This document shows positions 1-9,956 of a DNA stretch of 44,036 bases, in pieces. The notes beneath the pieces were generated by a model, which was not told where the DNA came from, ran no database searches, and saw only the letters and a program-made list of their open reading frames with translations. Each line of letters starts with the position of its first letter. Within the stretch, counting starts at the first letter, position 1. A program made the position numbers and the translations under genes. Source of the DNA: Tannerellaceae bacterium (GTDB lineage: Bacteria; Bacteroidota; Bacteroidia; Bacteroidales; Tannerellaceae); NCBI GenBank assembly GCA_021203545.1, contig JAJQAZ010000164.1, forward strand, positions 1 through 44,036, written 5' to 3'.

Positions 1-30
1 TTGACATTTTGTAAATTATCAAAATGTCAA
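1..30. repeat. Perfect inverted repeat at window edge
   Basis: The first 30 bases form two perfect 11-bp arms (ttgacattttg and caaaatgtcaa) around an 8-base A/T loop. It could be an operator, a hairpin or the end of an element cut by the window edge. No gene boundary is visible beside it, so its role is unknown. Confidence 0.6.
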
Positions 31-141
31 TAACCGGGTAGGTATTGCTATATCCCCGTCATTCGGTGCAGTCATGTTCAGAAGGTTTCAGGTGGCTCTA
101 TAATACACATCCTTTTCAAGCCGTAGGCCTATTCTATCTTA

Positions 142-620
142 GGCCCCGGCAATGCTCTAACGTTTATACATATCTTTTATGTGTTGTTCGCCCTTGAAAA
201 GGGCACCTTAGTTTAGCCCACAGCAGAATGAGCGTAGCGAATGCCACCGTGGGTGGAGACAGCAGATAAGATCTGCGCCCTGAAAGGGCAACACTGTAAT
301 TACTAATTAATTATGATGTATGAAATGAATTTGCAGGTGTTTTTATCTGGGCCTTCAGCAATTTTATAATATTCCCGAATACCAGCGCAATGAATTTGCA
401 GGTGTTTTTATCTGGGCCTTCAGCCCGAATAAACGGGGTATATGCTAACCCACGGTGGCATTCGCTACGCTCATTCTGCCGTGGGCTGAACTAAACTGCC
501 CCTGATAAGGGGCGAAATAACATCAGTTGTCAAAGGCTTCATGGGGCAATTGACATTCAATGTCTTCGAACTTACAAATAAACATACAAAGATATGTATA
601 AACGTTAGGGCAACGCTGGG
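142..620. repeat. Large interrupted palindromic intergenic element
   Basis: This gene-free stretch is built as a long imperfect palindrome. The segment at 215-254 is repeated in reverse complement at 448-487 with very few differences over 40 bp. The outer segment at 157-176 is repeated in perfect reverse complement at 589-608. Small hairpins of the type GCCCTTGAAAAGGGC (190-205), GCCCTGAAAGGGC (about 278-292) and CCCCTGATAAGGGG (about 499-512) sit within it. Such CCCTGAAAGGG-type hairpins are common in Bacteroidetes intergenic DNA. I infer a non-autonomous repeat, perhaps REP/MITE-like. No transposase gene is present nearby. Confidence 0.6.
324..424. repeat. 36-bp direct repeat, two copies 65 bp apart
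   Basis: Identical 36-bp copies lie at 324-359 and 389-424. Both begin aatgaatttgcaggtg and end gggccttcagc. They sit inside the loop of the larger palindrome. Two copies with a single spacer are not enough for a CRISPR array. A local duplication within a repeat element is the simplest reading. Confidence 0.7.
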
Positions 621-801
621 GTTACCCTCTACGAGGGTGGAAAGAGGTGTGTAGAGAGTAGCTTAAGAGGGAAAAAAATATGAAATCAGCTTTTTACGAA
701 TACCACTTTTTAGCAACATAGGGAAGTCATAATGCCGGACTATAGGAACTATCAAAAATAAAATGAGACCTTTGCCAGAATAAAAATGGGAAAAGGGTTG
801 A

Positions 802-1657
802 TTAATGGGTTTCCTGTTTTTTCCGGATACTGCCGGGCGACTTTTTGAAGTTTCTGATGCAATAATCGTGGAATTGTTGGGAGGAGTTGAAATTGTATTC
901 TTCTGCAATCTGTTTGAACGTTTTACCGCTGTTGGTAATGTCGAATAATATTTTGGCTGATTTCTTTTCATTCAGCCATTTGTACGGAGTTACTCCGAAC
1001 ACTTTCTTGAATTTCTTGTTAAAACCGGTTTCGCAATAGGTGGATAGTTCGGCAAATTCCTTGACATTTTTTACTTTGCTCCAGTTGTTTACAACAAACG
1101 AGGCAAAAATAAAATCGTTATTCAGTATAGGCTTAAAGCAATTACACAGATCTTTTTTATCGTAATAAGCATACAGGATAAACAGTAATTCTTTGATCTT
1201 TATATCATATAGTACTTCATTAATTAAATCACTTTGCAAGTAGAAGAGTATATCTTCCAGATAGCGGCATAAAATAGCTTTTAGTTGCAGAATACCAGCT
1301 TCTTTACCTAACTCGTATTTCCCATATTCGGCAAAAAGATCTTCTATGGAATAGGAGCCATACAGATTCTGGAAAGGATCCAGATAAATTACTACGATTT
1401 GAGTGGATGCAGCAAATATTATTTTATAACGGGTTTCTGCCGGTAAAAACAGGGCCTCATTCGTCTGCAATATTACATTAGGATAGATATCACACCCCAT
1501 ACTACACTCACCACTTATCACAAAAAAAAAGACCGTTCATAGAGGTAATATCCTCATAGCTGTCTTCATCTGTAAAGTATAGTACTTGTATTAACGGTTG
1601 TTTGGTTTGTTCTGCGCTTCTGCAATATTGCATTTTTTGAAAAGGATTAGTTTTCAT
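802..1657 (-). CDS. AraC-type transcriptional regulator, split at T9 tract
   Basis: The C-terminal ~100 residues carry an AraC/XylS-type double helix-turn-helix: an 'ELSTYCETGFNKKFKKVFG' helix pair, then 'FKQIAEEYNFNSSQQFHDYC' and the terminal 'KKSPGSIR'. It should bind DNA and regulate transcription. The N-terminal part resembles the sensor half of the two paralogues at 9.1 and 10.1 kb. The long downstream frame has only a GTG start at 1521. An upstream frame from ATG 1657 gives 45 residues ending MNGLFF and runs into a stop just past nine T residues (coding strand; + strand 1522-1530). Removing one T joins both frames into a 284-residue protein that reads GLFFVISGECS, in line with ILFLIQGRLQIS of the paralogue. 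It may be phase-variable, made by slippage, a pseudogene, or a homopolymer error. Confidence 0.75.
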
Positions 1658-1892
1658 ACTTCACTATAAGTTAGTCTGTTTCTTTTAAAATACTTCATTT
1701 TACAAATCTTAGAATTAGGTCTAACGGAGCGTTTCTAATAAATATTATATACACAAATTCCTTCTTCCGTCACCGGTAAAGTGATAAAAACGGAAGCAGA
1801 TATTTTAATGGGTTATTGCAAAGATACACAAAATATTACAGGGCAGAGGCTTAAACGATCTTTTTTTTAAGAGCATTTGTGGTTTTTTATGA

Positions 1893-1937
1893 AAGAAAAA
1901 ACATCTATTGCTTTTTGTTAAAAGACAATAGATGTTT
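1893..1937 (-). terminator. Rho-independent terminator of glnN
   Basis: Perfect 12-bp arms at 1899-1910 and 1926-1937 (aaacatctattg / caatagatgttt) enclose a 15-base loop. On the minus strand the hairpin is followed by a T-rich run (GTTTTTTCTTTC). It lies 28 bp beyond the glnN stop codon and so should end that transcript. Confidence 0.85.
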
Positions 1938-1964
1938 CGCTTAGTATAAATATTGTATAGTATT

Positions 1965-4154
1965 TTACCGGATGAAAAGTAATTCCCTGTATTTAGGCAA
2001 CGGCCACATCTGGTTGTCCACCATTAATTCCAGATCATCAATATGTTCGCGAATGGTATCCAGATAAGGAGCAACCTCGTCATGATAAGCAATCGCTTTA
2101 CTCCGAAGATCGGTAATCCGGTTTGCTCTTTTACGGGCTTCTATCATTTCATCTACCATTTTAGTAACCGCGTTGATATGTCCGGCAATCTTCCGGATCA
2201 ACCGTTGCTGTTCGGCAGATATTTCAAGGTAATCCTCTTCGTTGAATGTCGCTTTCAATTTGGTAATATTATCCAACAGGAGCGACTGGTAGCGAATTAC
2301 TACCGGAATAATATGGTTCAGCGACAGATCACCTAGTACGCGGGCCTCGATCTGTACTTTCTTGATGTAAATCTCCCATTTTACTTCGTTGCGTGCTTCC
2401 AACTCTTTTTCGCTTAAAACATGGGTGGCTGCAAACATCTCAATAACTTCCGGTTTCAGATAAGCATCGTATTGTAACGGGATGCTGCTTTCGCAGTCCA
2501 GGCCGCGTTTGGCCGCTTCCTCTTTCCATTCGTCGCTATAACCATTACCGTCAAAACGGATAGGTTTGGATTCTTTAATATACGCTTTCAATACTTCAAA
2601 AATAGCTGTCTCTTTGCTTTTTCCGCTTTGGCACAGGTTATCAACCTCTTCCTTAAACTGCATCAACTGGTAAGCTACTGCCGAGTTCAATGCCAGCATG
2701 GCCGAACCGCAGTTGCAGGAAGAACCCGGTGCGCGGAATTCAAAACGGTTACCGGTAAAGGCAAAAGGCGAAGTACGGTTCCGGTCCGTATTATCCAATA
2801 ACAACTCCGGAATTTGTCCGAAGCCTAACGAAAGACGTTTTTTATCATCTACCTCAATGGCATCCTCAATGGCACTGTTCTCGAACTTATCCAGAATTTC
2901 GGAGATCTGTGTACCCAGGAAAGAGGAGATAATAGCAGGGGGAGCCTCGTTGGCACCCAACCGGTACGCATTGCCTGCAGAAGCGATACTACCTTTTAAC
3001 AACGCATTGTATTTGTAAACAGCCATCAGGGTATTTACCACAAAGGTGATAAACCGTAAATTGTCTTCCCGGTTTTGTCCAGGCGAGAACAGGTTTTTAC
3101 CTGTATCGGTACCCATAGACCAGTTGCAATGCTTACCGGAGCCATTTACACCCATAAACGGTTTTTCGTGCAGCAATACCCGGAAGTTATGTTTGCGGGA
3201 TACCCGTTTCATGACAGACATTAATAACTGGTTATGATCGTTTGCCAGATTACACTCCTCGTAGATCGGAGCCAGTTCAAACTGGTTCGGTGCCACCTCG
3301 TTATGGCGTGTTTTTACCGGAATACCCAGTTTGTAACACTCTATTTCCAGGTCTTTCATAAATTCCTGGACCCGTGAAGGGATAGAACCGAAATAATGGT
3401 CGTCCAACTGTTGGTTCTTGGCACTTTCGTGTCCCAGCAAAGTACGCTCGGTCAGGGAAAGGTCCGGCCGGGCCGAATAAAGATCCTCATCAACCAGGAA
3501 ATATTCCTGCTCCCAACCCAGGAAACAGGTTATTTTATTTACATCTTCGTCAAAATAGTTGCACACCTCTTTGGCTGCCTTCGAAAGCGCCTCTACCGAA
3601 CGGATCAGCGGTGTCTTATAGTCCAGCGCTTCGCCGGTATAGGCAATAAATACGGTAGGAATACACAGGGTATCGTCTACGATAAAAGCAGGCGAGGAGG
3701 GGTCCCACGCCGAATATCCCCGTGCTTCGAACGTATTGCGTAAACCTCCGTTTGGGAAACTGGATGCGTCCGGTTCCTGCTGCACAAGCAACTTCCCGCT
3801 AAACTCTTCTATCATACCACCGTTACCGTCGTGCTCCACAAAAGCGTCGTGTTTTTCGGCTGTACCGTCTGTCAGAGGTTGAAACCAGTGTGTATAGTGT
3901 GTAACCCCTTTTTCCAGTGCCCACATACGCATACCGGCAGCCACATGGTTCGCAATTTCGCGGTCAATAGAAGTTCCGTTGTCAATAGAATGGGTCAGGG
4001 CTTTATACGTCTCTTTGGAAAGATACTTTTTCATTGCCTTCCGGTTGAATACATTCTCCCCGTAGTAGTCGGAAACTTTCCGGTCGGGAGTAACTGCTTC
4101 AACCGCTTTGCGGTTAGAAGCTTTTTCTACCGCGTTAAAGCGAGTCGTTGACAT
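1965..4154 (-). CDS. glnN: Type III glutamine synthetase (GSIII)
   Basis: The 729-residue protein is a full-length type III glutamine synthetase, the long form common in Bacteroidetes. It condenses glutamate and ammonia to glutamine with ATP in the cytosol and is central to nitrogen assimilation. Visible signatures include the GSIII-type N-terminus (KVSDYYGENVFNRKAM), an active-site region reading LGWEQEYFLVD, the TRHNEVAPNQFE block, the nucleotide/glutamate region NGSGKHCNWSMGTDTG, and RFEFRAPGSS near residue 470. The start is the ATG at 4154, just downstream of a good -7 element. It is monocistronic, with a strong terminator after the stop. The intact long frame contrasts with the broken regulator beyond it. 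Confidence 0.97.
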   Translation of the reverse strand: MSTTRFNAVEKASNRKAVEAVTPDRKVSDYYGENVFNRKAMKKYLSKETYKALTHSIDNGTSIDREIANHVAAGMRMWALEKGVTHYTHWFQPLTDGTAEKHDAFVEHDGNGGMIEEFSGKLLVQQEPDASSFPNGGLRNTFEARGYSAWDPSSPAFIVDDTLCIPTVFIAYTGEALDYKTPLIRSVEALSKAAKEVCNYFDEDVNKITCFLGWEQEYFLVDEDLYSARPDLSLTERTLLGHESAKNQQLDDHYFGSIPSRVQEFMKDLEIECYKLGIPVKTRHNEVAPNQFELAPIYEECNLANDHNQLLMSVMKRVSRKHNFRVLLHEKPFMGVNGSGKHCNWSMGTDTGKNLFSPGQNREDNLRFITFVVNTLMAVYKYNALLKGSIASAGNAYRLGANEAPPAIISSFLGTQISEILDKFENSAIEDAIEVDDKKRLSLGFGQIPELLLDNTDRNRTSPFAFTGNRFEFRAPGSSCNCGSAMLALNSAVAYQLMQFKEEVDNLCQSGKSKETAIFEVLKAYIKESKPIRFDGNGYSDEWKEEAAKRGLDCESSIPLQYDAYLKPEVIEMFAATHVLSEKELEARNEVKWEIYIKKVQIEARVLGDLSLNHIIPVVIRYQSLLLDNITKLKATFNEEDYLEISAEQQRLIRKIAGHINAVTKMVDEMIEARKRANRITDLRSKAIAYHDEVAPYLDTIREHIDDLELMVDNQMWPLPKYRELLFIR

Positions 4155-4183
4155 ATAGATTGTTTTTGTGTTATATTCGACTA

Positions 4184-4191
4184 CAAAGATA
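4184..4191 (-). promoter_or_regulatory. Bacteroidetes -7 element for glnN
   Basis: The minus strand reads TATCTTTG, a perfect match to the Bacteroidetes primary sigma factor -7 consensus TAnnTTTG, about 30 bp upstream of the glnN ATG. A weaker TTTTG lies about 23 bp further upstream, slightly longer than the usual spacing. Confidence 0.55.
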
Positions 4192-4354
4192 ATAAAAAGT
4201 CGTCAATATTGTAGCAAAATAAAAGACAGACCACTTATAATTACACAACTAAAGAATAAAATACGGGGCTTATATTTTTCCGGAAAATGAAGAAAAAGTA
4301 AAGATTGTGAAGGTTGAAATAAGAATTATGAACAACCGGGAATTAAATAGCCTA

Positions 4355-4362
4355 TACTTTTG
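4355..4362 (+). promoter_or_regulatory. Candidate -7 element upstream of fimbrillin pseudogene
   Basis: TACTTTTG matches TAnnTTTG about 97 bp before the ATG at 4459. No convincing -33 element is seen. The rest of the 304-bp gap between glnN and this gene is A/T-rich with nothing else recognisable. Confidence 0.35.
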
Positions 4363-4458
4363 TTTTTGTCTGATAGTAAGGAATCTGTATTAGTGTAGTA
4401 GTTATTTTATATTATAAAATATTCTGTTTAACAAGCGGAATAAACAAACCTGAATCCA

Positions 4459-6150
4459 ATGAAAAGTTGCTTTATTCATAAATATCATAAAAGGTATTTA
4501 TGCCGTTCCGGTATTTATATCCTTTTCCTTTTTCTTCTGTGTTCATGCATAGATAGTACCGGGCTATGTGATAGAGGGGGCGAACAGGCATCTACTGTTA
4601 CCGTTACTCTAAGCCTGCCCGGTGATGTGAATGCCCAGTCAATGAGCGAAGGCGACGAACACACTGTAGAGCGTTTACAGGTACTGGCTTTCAGGGAAAA
4701 TACCAATTCCGGCGAATATTATTACGCCTATGCCGCGGAGGGGAAAAACTTTACCCTTTCCGGTAATCTGCTTACTTTCGAAGTAAGCCTTTTGCAGTAT
4801 GCGGAAAAACAACAATTCCTGTTTCTGGCGAATGCACAGGAAGCCGTAACAAATGCATCCCTGACGGTTGGGATGGAGATAGAGGATGCTATATCGGAAC
4901 TGGTTATCACAAATACCACAGAGTGGCAGGCAAAAAACAAAGGGGTAACGGATTGGAAAACCGGCGCGGATGCCTCTTCGGATGTAGTCCGCTATATTCC
5001 TATGTATGGGCGTACGGAAGAGATCGCGGTTATTCCTGAAGTAATGAATACCTATAATTTACTTCGTATACTTGGCCGCTTCGATATTATTAATACAGCC
5101 GCTAATTTCAAAATGGTATATGCCTGTCTTTTTCAGTGGAATGACTGGGGATTCGTTGGTTATGACCCGTTAAACTGGAATGCGGACCGTAAAACAGTTC
5201 TTTCCGCAAACATACCTGGCGGAACAATAAAAACCAAAGATCCCTAGTTTTATTATTCGGCAGACCCGGACGGCAAACAAATAGAGAGTTCTATTTATAC
5301 TTTCGAAGCGAAAGGAACCACCGGACATTTACAGGCCACAGCATTGGTTATAGGTGGGTATTATGACGGAGACGAAACAACGATCTGCTGGTACCGGGCT
5401 GATATTCCTGAATTTGATAACAATGATGAACCTATAGAGGGAACCTATGGTGATATTCTACGTAACAATTTATATCTGTTTGAAATTGATGAAGTAAATG
5501 GCCCCGGTTACCCAACCCCGCCGGAAGCCTACGAAGGAGGTGTACGGATTCATGCAAATGTACAATCGTGGAATCTCGCCACACAAATAGTCATTCCGGA
5601 TGGACAGTACCGGTTTGAAACCAGTCATTCCACAGCAAATTATGATCGGGAGGGAGGTGCTATTACAATTGAAGTGAGTACAACCCATCCGGCCGGGCTG
5701 GTTTTAGGAAATGTAACCGGCGGTACGGATTGGTTGACTGTATCGCCATTGAGTGTTACCGGTGCATCGGGGACATTCCAGGTTACGGCAACCGAAAATA
5801 TTACCGGTTATGAGCGTCTGGGATATATTCAGGTTAGAGTAGGCAATCTTGATTACAACATAAAAGTTGTACAAAAGGAGAGAAGATGGGTAGAAGGAGA
5901 CCAACACCAGATTTATTATAAGAACGGCAAAGAATATGAAATAATTGTACAAAGTATTAGCCCGTGGGAGCTTGAAGTAATTGACGATCGTGGTGTGTTA
6001 GTAGAGTATTTTGTTACGCCGCAAAATGAGAATGAATCAAAAATAAAATTCACCATGAAAGATAAAGCCTGTGATGAACTGTATGATGCCGCTTATTTTA
6101 TTTTCCACGACAAGAATGGCATTTACTCACGGCAATCTATCCGGTTGTGA
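4459..6150 (+). pseudogene. Fimbrillin-like lipoprotein, interrupted by in-frame TAG
   Basis: A lipoprotein signal ending LLCSC is followed by a Mfa/FimA-like fimbrillin domain (strings such as VTVTLSLPGDV, RYIPMYGR and IPGGTIKT). The frame stops at TAG 5245-5247 but stays open in the same phase to 6150. The sequence beyond the stop still codes for matching fimbrillin sequence (IYTFEAKGTT, then YLFEIDEVNGPGYPTPPEAY). Around residues 370-460 of the joined frame there is a BACON-like domain (ANYDREGGAITIEV ... YNIKVVQ). The intact 806-residue protein at 15.4 kb has the same order of domains, so I treat the TAG as a nonsense mutation. Together with the next frame it would make about 963 residues. 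It would be exported as a cell-surface lipoprotein, probably a pilus accessory or tip subunit. Confidence 0.75.
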
Positions 6151-7349
6151 GTATGGAAAACGATGAAACAGCACCTTACGGACCTTTTAATTGTTTGATC
6201 GTTCCTGTAGGCCAGACCATAGAAGTTCATAGCGCTTTCCGTAAAGCCCGGGGAGTGTGGTTACACGGAGACGGTGTTTCCGGGCCGTTAGAAGATACCG
6301 GACTGAGTGCAACGGCAACTAAAAGTATGTCGATAATCTGGCAGGACGGGATAGGAGTTGTTACAACTCCGGTGATACATAATAACGGAACCGAACAGGC
6401 CTATTTCACCGTAAAAGGCAATGCGGCGGGCAATGCGGTTGTGGGATTAATGCAGGAAGGTAAAATTATCTGGTCCTGGCATATCTGGGTGGTGAATGCC
6501 AATGACCAACCGGGAGATATAAATGGCTGGCTGGACCGGAATTTAGGCGCGTTACAGGATAAAATAAACTCTGCTAACTCTACAAGTATGGGGTTGTTGT
6601 ATCAATGGGGAAGAAAAGATCCGTTTGTAGCATCCAACAGATATAATTCGGAACAGAATACAATAGGAGCGAAGAATGTGTATGATGCATCCGGAACCCG
6701 TATTGCCGATTCGCAAACAACAGAATCCGGAAGTCCTTATCAATCGGTAGCGGGAATAGATAATAATTTAAAGAATGCGATCATGAATCCGTTTATATAT
6801 TATGGAGGGATAGGTATAACTACTAACCCGGCCGTATCTGTAGGTTATCATCCGGTTGCCGACTGGTATTGCGAGAATGCTTATTACGTACAGCATAAAG
6901 GACGGTTTGAGGGGCAATCGCATAATTTATGGAATGGCAAAGCGCAGGGCAAAATGCCATTCGATCCCTGTCCGAAAGGATACCGTGTGCCCCGTATGCA
7001 GGATTGGGGAGTAGATGATAGTCTTGACGAGAACCTGATAACCCCTCTGGCCGGTATAAATAATGGTCATCAGATTAGTAATTATGGGGTTACCAATCCG
7101 GCATATGGAGGGAATTACCATAAATCGGGCTGGCGGTATTTAAATGGTCAGTATTTTGCCAATCCGGGTGTGGTTGGATATTACTGGTCGTCAACCAATG
7201 GACATCACAACCGGAATGACTTTAATTTCCATTCCCGGATTATAAGGCATACCGGATACAATCCCGTAACGGAACCTTTCGATGTAATTCAAAGTTATGG
7301 ACGTGCGCACGGGATGAGCGTTAAATGTGTAGCTGACGATAAAGATTAA
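6147..7349 (+). CDS. FISUMP-type C-terminal part of fimbrial tip protein
   Basis: This 400-residue frame overlaps the previous one by four bases (GTGA). It contains a region IWSWHIWVVN, then LDRNLGA, LLYQWGRKDPF, CPKGYRVPRMQDW, GYYWSSTNG and GMSVKCV. These are the conserved words of the FISUMP-like (Fibrobacter succinogenes major paralogous) domain also found at the C-terminus of the 806-residue protein at 15.4 kb. There the domain is fused behind the fimbrillin and BACON parts. Here a one-base insertion near 6147 would restore the same fusion. The frame has no signal peptide of its own. It is therefore most likely the tail of a disrupted gene, although translational coupling through GTGA is possible. 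Confidence 0.65.
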   Translation: MSMENDETAPYGPFNCLIVPVGQTIEVHSAFRKARGVWLHGDGVSGPLEDTGLSATATKSMSIIWQDGIGVVTTPVIHNNGTEQAYFTVKGNAAGNAVVGLMQEGKIIWSWHIWVVNANDQPGDINGWLDRNLGALQDKINSANSTSMGLLYQWGRKDPFVASNRYNSEQNTIGAKNVYDASGTRIADSQTTESGSPYQSVAGIDNNLKNAIMNPFIYYGGIGITTNPAVSVGYHPVADWYCENAYYVQHKGRFEGQSHNLWNGKAQGKMPFDPCPKGYRVPRMQDWGVDDSLDENLITPLAGINNGHQISNYGVTNPAYGGNYHKSGWRYLNGQYFANPGVVGYYWSSTNGHHNRNDFNFHSRIIRHTGYNPVTEPFDVIQSYGRAHGMSVKCVADDKD

Positions 7350-7384
7350 CTATTTTTTATTGGAACAAATTAAAAATACGAGGT

Positions 7385-8854
7385 ATGAAGTTTATATTCT
7401 ATCCTATAAAGCAGTTGTTTTTCTTTCTGGTATCAGCTACCATTCTTCTGTTGACTATTCCGGCCTGTTCTAAAGATGCCACAAATCCGGTATTTCCTGA
7501 CGGTGAGGAGGAAGAACAGGAAGACGAAATTACATTGATTCTCCGGATACCTGCGCAGGAAGTTCCCCTTAGCCGTTCCATGGGTAATGGGGAGGATTAT
7601 GTAGTTAAAGAAGCTGTTATCCTTGCCTTTTCAGTAGAAAATACTCCTTCTTATAAAGAAACATTAGCCTATTACAGGGAGGGGAGATACATCTCATCTT
7701 CGTCCGGTAATAATTTATACAGTGTAACGTTCAGGGCTCACCTGAAGAAATGGGATTATAAACTGGTAATAATAGCTAATCCCGGTGAACCTCTGAAGGA
7801 CCGGCTTGGCAGACTGCCGGACAATGGTATTACAGACAAAGTGGATATCCTGAAATTGTTGCAGTATAGCCATACCGGAAAATGGAATGCCGGAGATAAT
7901 TATACTCCTATTCCTATGCATGCTGAAACAGGCGTAGAAACGATTGATACGGGAACTACGCTGAATGCCACTCCTATCCTTATTCGTATGCTGGCCCGTA
8001 TGGATGTGTCTGTTGAACTGGATGCCTTGTCCGAAGGTACTTTCAGGCTCGAAAAAATATATCTGGCTAATTATAACACCAATGGCTATGTTTCCCCGCT
8101 ATGGAATAATAAGGGTGTCACCGTCACAGATATATCCGGAATCAACCTGCCACCGGATCCCGGAGTAAATACGAATACCGTGTTGGAATATAGAGTGCCG
8201 GGTGCCGGTTTAACTTCGGCTGCCTATAAGGGCGAAATTTATACCTTTGAAACAGCCAAAGTAGAAACTTATACTACGGATACGGAATTTTATAATTCGG
8301 TATGCCTCATTCTGGAAGGTAGTTTTAATGGCGAACCCAATACTTTTTACCGGATAGACTTAACCAATCAATCTACCGGCCGGTATATGCCAATCCTGCG
8401 TAATCATCTGTATGATGTAATCGTCACACAGGCAAACCGTTCCGGATACCGTACATTGACAGAAGCCCTCCGGTCGTATGGGGTAACGGTAAATGGCGGG
8501 TTAAGAAGCAGAATCATCAGTTACTATATGGGTGATGTTACAAATGTTGTTTTTGACGAACACTATATGCTGGGAACAAATACAAAACAGGAACCCTATG
8601 AATTTGCACCGGCAGGAGGCACCGGCAGTTTTATTATATATACAGACTATCCGCAGGGTTTTACATTAACAGTCTCTGATCCGGAAACCGGGCAGCCCGT
8701 TAACTGGGTAACATTGTCAGTGGCACAGGGTGTAGGAACACAAACAATCAGTTATACAGTTCTCAATAATAGTACCGCAACCCGCCAGAGTGATATTATA
8801 TTATCAGCAGGCAGGTTAAGGAATACTATCCGGATACGTCAGTCAGGTTCTTAA
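7385..8854 (+). CDS. Fimbrillin-like lipoprotein (Mfa/DUF4906-type)
   Basis: An intact 489-residue protein with a long hydrophobic signal and lipobox (TIPACSK), so it is predicted to be lipidated and surface-exposed. The body resembles Bacteroidales fimbrillins: ITLILRIP near residue 50, YTPIPMHAETG, LIRMLARMDVSVEL, GEIYTFETA, FYRIDLTNQSTGRYMPILRNHLYDV (as separate blocks), and SGYRTLTEAL. The last ~90 residues read like a BACON/Ig-type domain (GGTGSFIIYTDYPQGF ... NTIRIRQSGS). It starts 36 bp after the broken gene and probably shared its transcript. The exact pilus role (accessory or tip subunit) is inferred from the family and from its neighbours. Confidence 0.8.
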   Translation: MKFIFYPIKQLFFFLVSATILLLTIPACSKDATNPVFPDGEEEEQEDEITLILRIPAQEVPLSRSMGNGEDYVVKEAVILAFSVENTPSYKETLAYYREGRYISSSSGNNLYSVTFRAHLKKWDYKLVIIANPGEPLKDRLGRLPDNGITDKVDILKLLQYSHTGKWNAGDNYTPIPMHAETGVETIDTGTTLNATPILIRMLARMDVSVELDALSEGTFRLEKIYLANYNTNGYVSPLWNNKGVTVTDISGINLPPDPGVNTNTVLEYRVPGAGLTSAAYKGEIYTFETAKVETYTTDTEFYNSVCLILEGSFNGEPNTFYRIDLTNQSTGRYMPILRNHLYDVIVTQANRSGYRTLTEALRSYGVTVNGGLRSRIISYYMGDVTNVVFDEHYMLGTNTKQEPYEFAPAGGTGSFIIYTDYPQGFTLTVSDPETGQPVNWVTLSVAQGVGTQTISYTVLNNSTATRQSDIILSAGRLRNTIRIRQSGS

Positions 8855-8919
8855 TGGTTAATTGTTTGGAAATGCCTGATATTTTTTATCTATTCTGTTT
8901 TTATTAATTCATTTTATTT

Positions 8920-8927
8920 TATCTTTG
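8920..8927 (+). promoter_or_regulatory. Candidate -7 element upstream of AraC paralogue 2
   Basis: TATCTTTG is a perfect TAnnTTTG match in the A/T-rich 236-bp gap before the regulator at 9091. It would leave a leader of about 155 bases. A T-rich stretch lies near the -33 position without a clean TTTG. Confidence 0.45.
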
Positions 8928-9090
8928 TTACCAGTCGGATTTATAGCTTTTTATTGATTGTAATGTGCTTGAAAAACAGGTTTTTAGATTATGTTACTAT
9001 CCGGTTTTCACCAGATTACAAGGCAATAAAATGCTATGTGAAAAATAGTTGTTTGTAAATAGACCTAACTGAAAAATATAATTATAAAAA

Positions 9091-9956
9091 ATGGATGGTT
9101 TCAAATACTCTAGTGATTCTTTAAATCTATGTACGCATCCGGAAATTATTCAAGAATCTCCTTATGTATTTAAAAGAATACAAATACCACATGATTCCGG
9201 TTTACAGAAGAAGGCAGAAGCCTCAACTATTCTGTTTCTGATACAGGGACGTTTGCAGATATCCGCGGAAAAGAAAGAAAAAAAATCATACGGCCGCAGG
9301 AACTTTTTTTCTGGGCGGAAGGTATTTCTTATGAGTTGCTGGCAGAGAGCACCTCTGAAGTATTTATTTTCAGTATTCCCGATATGGTTATTTTATATTG
9401 TCAATACATAGGAACTATTTTCCCCAACCGGAATAATCGCCCCCGGAAATATATAAATATACTTCCCTTAAATAAATTGATGGTTGGTTTTCTGGATTTA
9501 ATGATTTTTTATAAAGAAGGCCAGATACTTGACCAGACTCTTCTTAAACTTAAAGCCCGCGAACTTTTCCAGTTCATAAGACATTCTTTTACGGATGAAG
9601 AATTAGGCGATTTTTTTTCTCCTATTTTAAACAAACAAAATTACTTTGTTGTAAAAGTACATGATAATTATACCCGGGTAAAAACAGTCCGGGAGTTAGC
9701 CTGTATTTGTAATATGAGCCTATCCTCTTTTCAACGGACTTTCCGGAAAATATTTAAGTATACACCTCATCAGTGGATTATAAAAAAGAAAGCAAGCCAG
9801 TTACTGAAAGATATATCCCAATCTAAAAAACCATTAAAAGAAATAGCCGGAATATATGCATTCTCAACTTTCTCACAATTAGTGGATTTTTGTAAGAAAC
9901 ATATGGGGATGTCTCCCGGTGAAATAAGAAAAAATAAAAATAGATTTGTTTTGTGA
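9091..9956 (+). CDS. AraC-type transcriptional regulator, split at A8 tract
   Basis: The C-terminus is an AraC-type DNA-binding domain (RELACICNMSLSSFQRTFRK and LKEIAGIYAFSTFSQLVDFC, ending MGMSPGEIRKNK). The N-terminal ~65 residues from ATG 9091 (MDGFKYSSDS ... TILFLIQGRLQISAEKKEKK) are in a different frame from the rest. The break is at eight A residues, 9278-9285. One extra A, or a -1 ribosomal slip on A-AAA-AAA, continues as IIRPQELFFWAEGISYELL and gives 288 residues. This matches the paralogue layout. The gene stands directly upstream of another AraC paralogue and the fimbrial operon, so it is probably a local regulator. Confidence 0.75.

Noticed and set aside
324-424. Two 36-bp repeats as a CRISPR array
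   Set aside because: There are only two copies and one spacer, no cas genes, and the repeats are part of a larger palindromic repeat region.
663-971. Minus-strand open frame of 102 codons overlapping the AraC gene end
   Set aside because: It overlaps the well-supported C-terminal HTH codons in another frame and has no family features.
5245-5247. TAG as a recoded sense codon
   Set aside because: The window encodes a standard RF1 with intact motifs, and many ordinary genes here end normally. A nonsense mutation is simpler.
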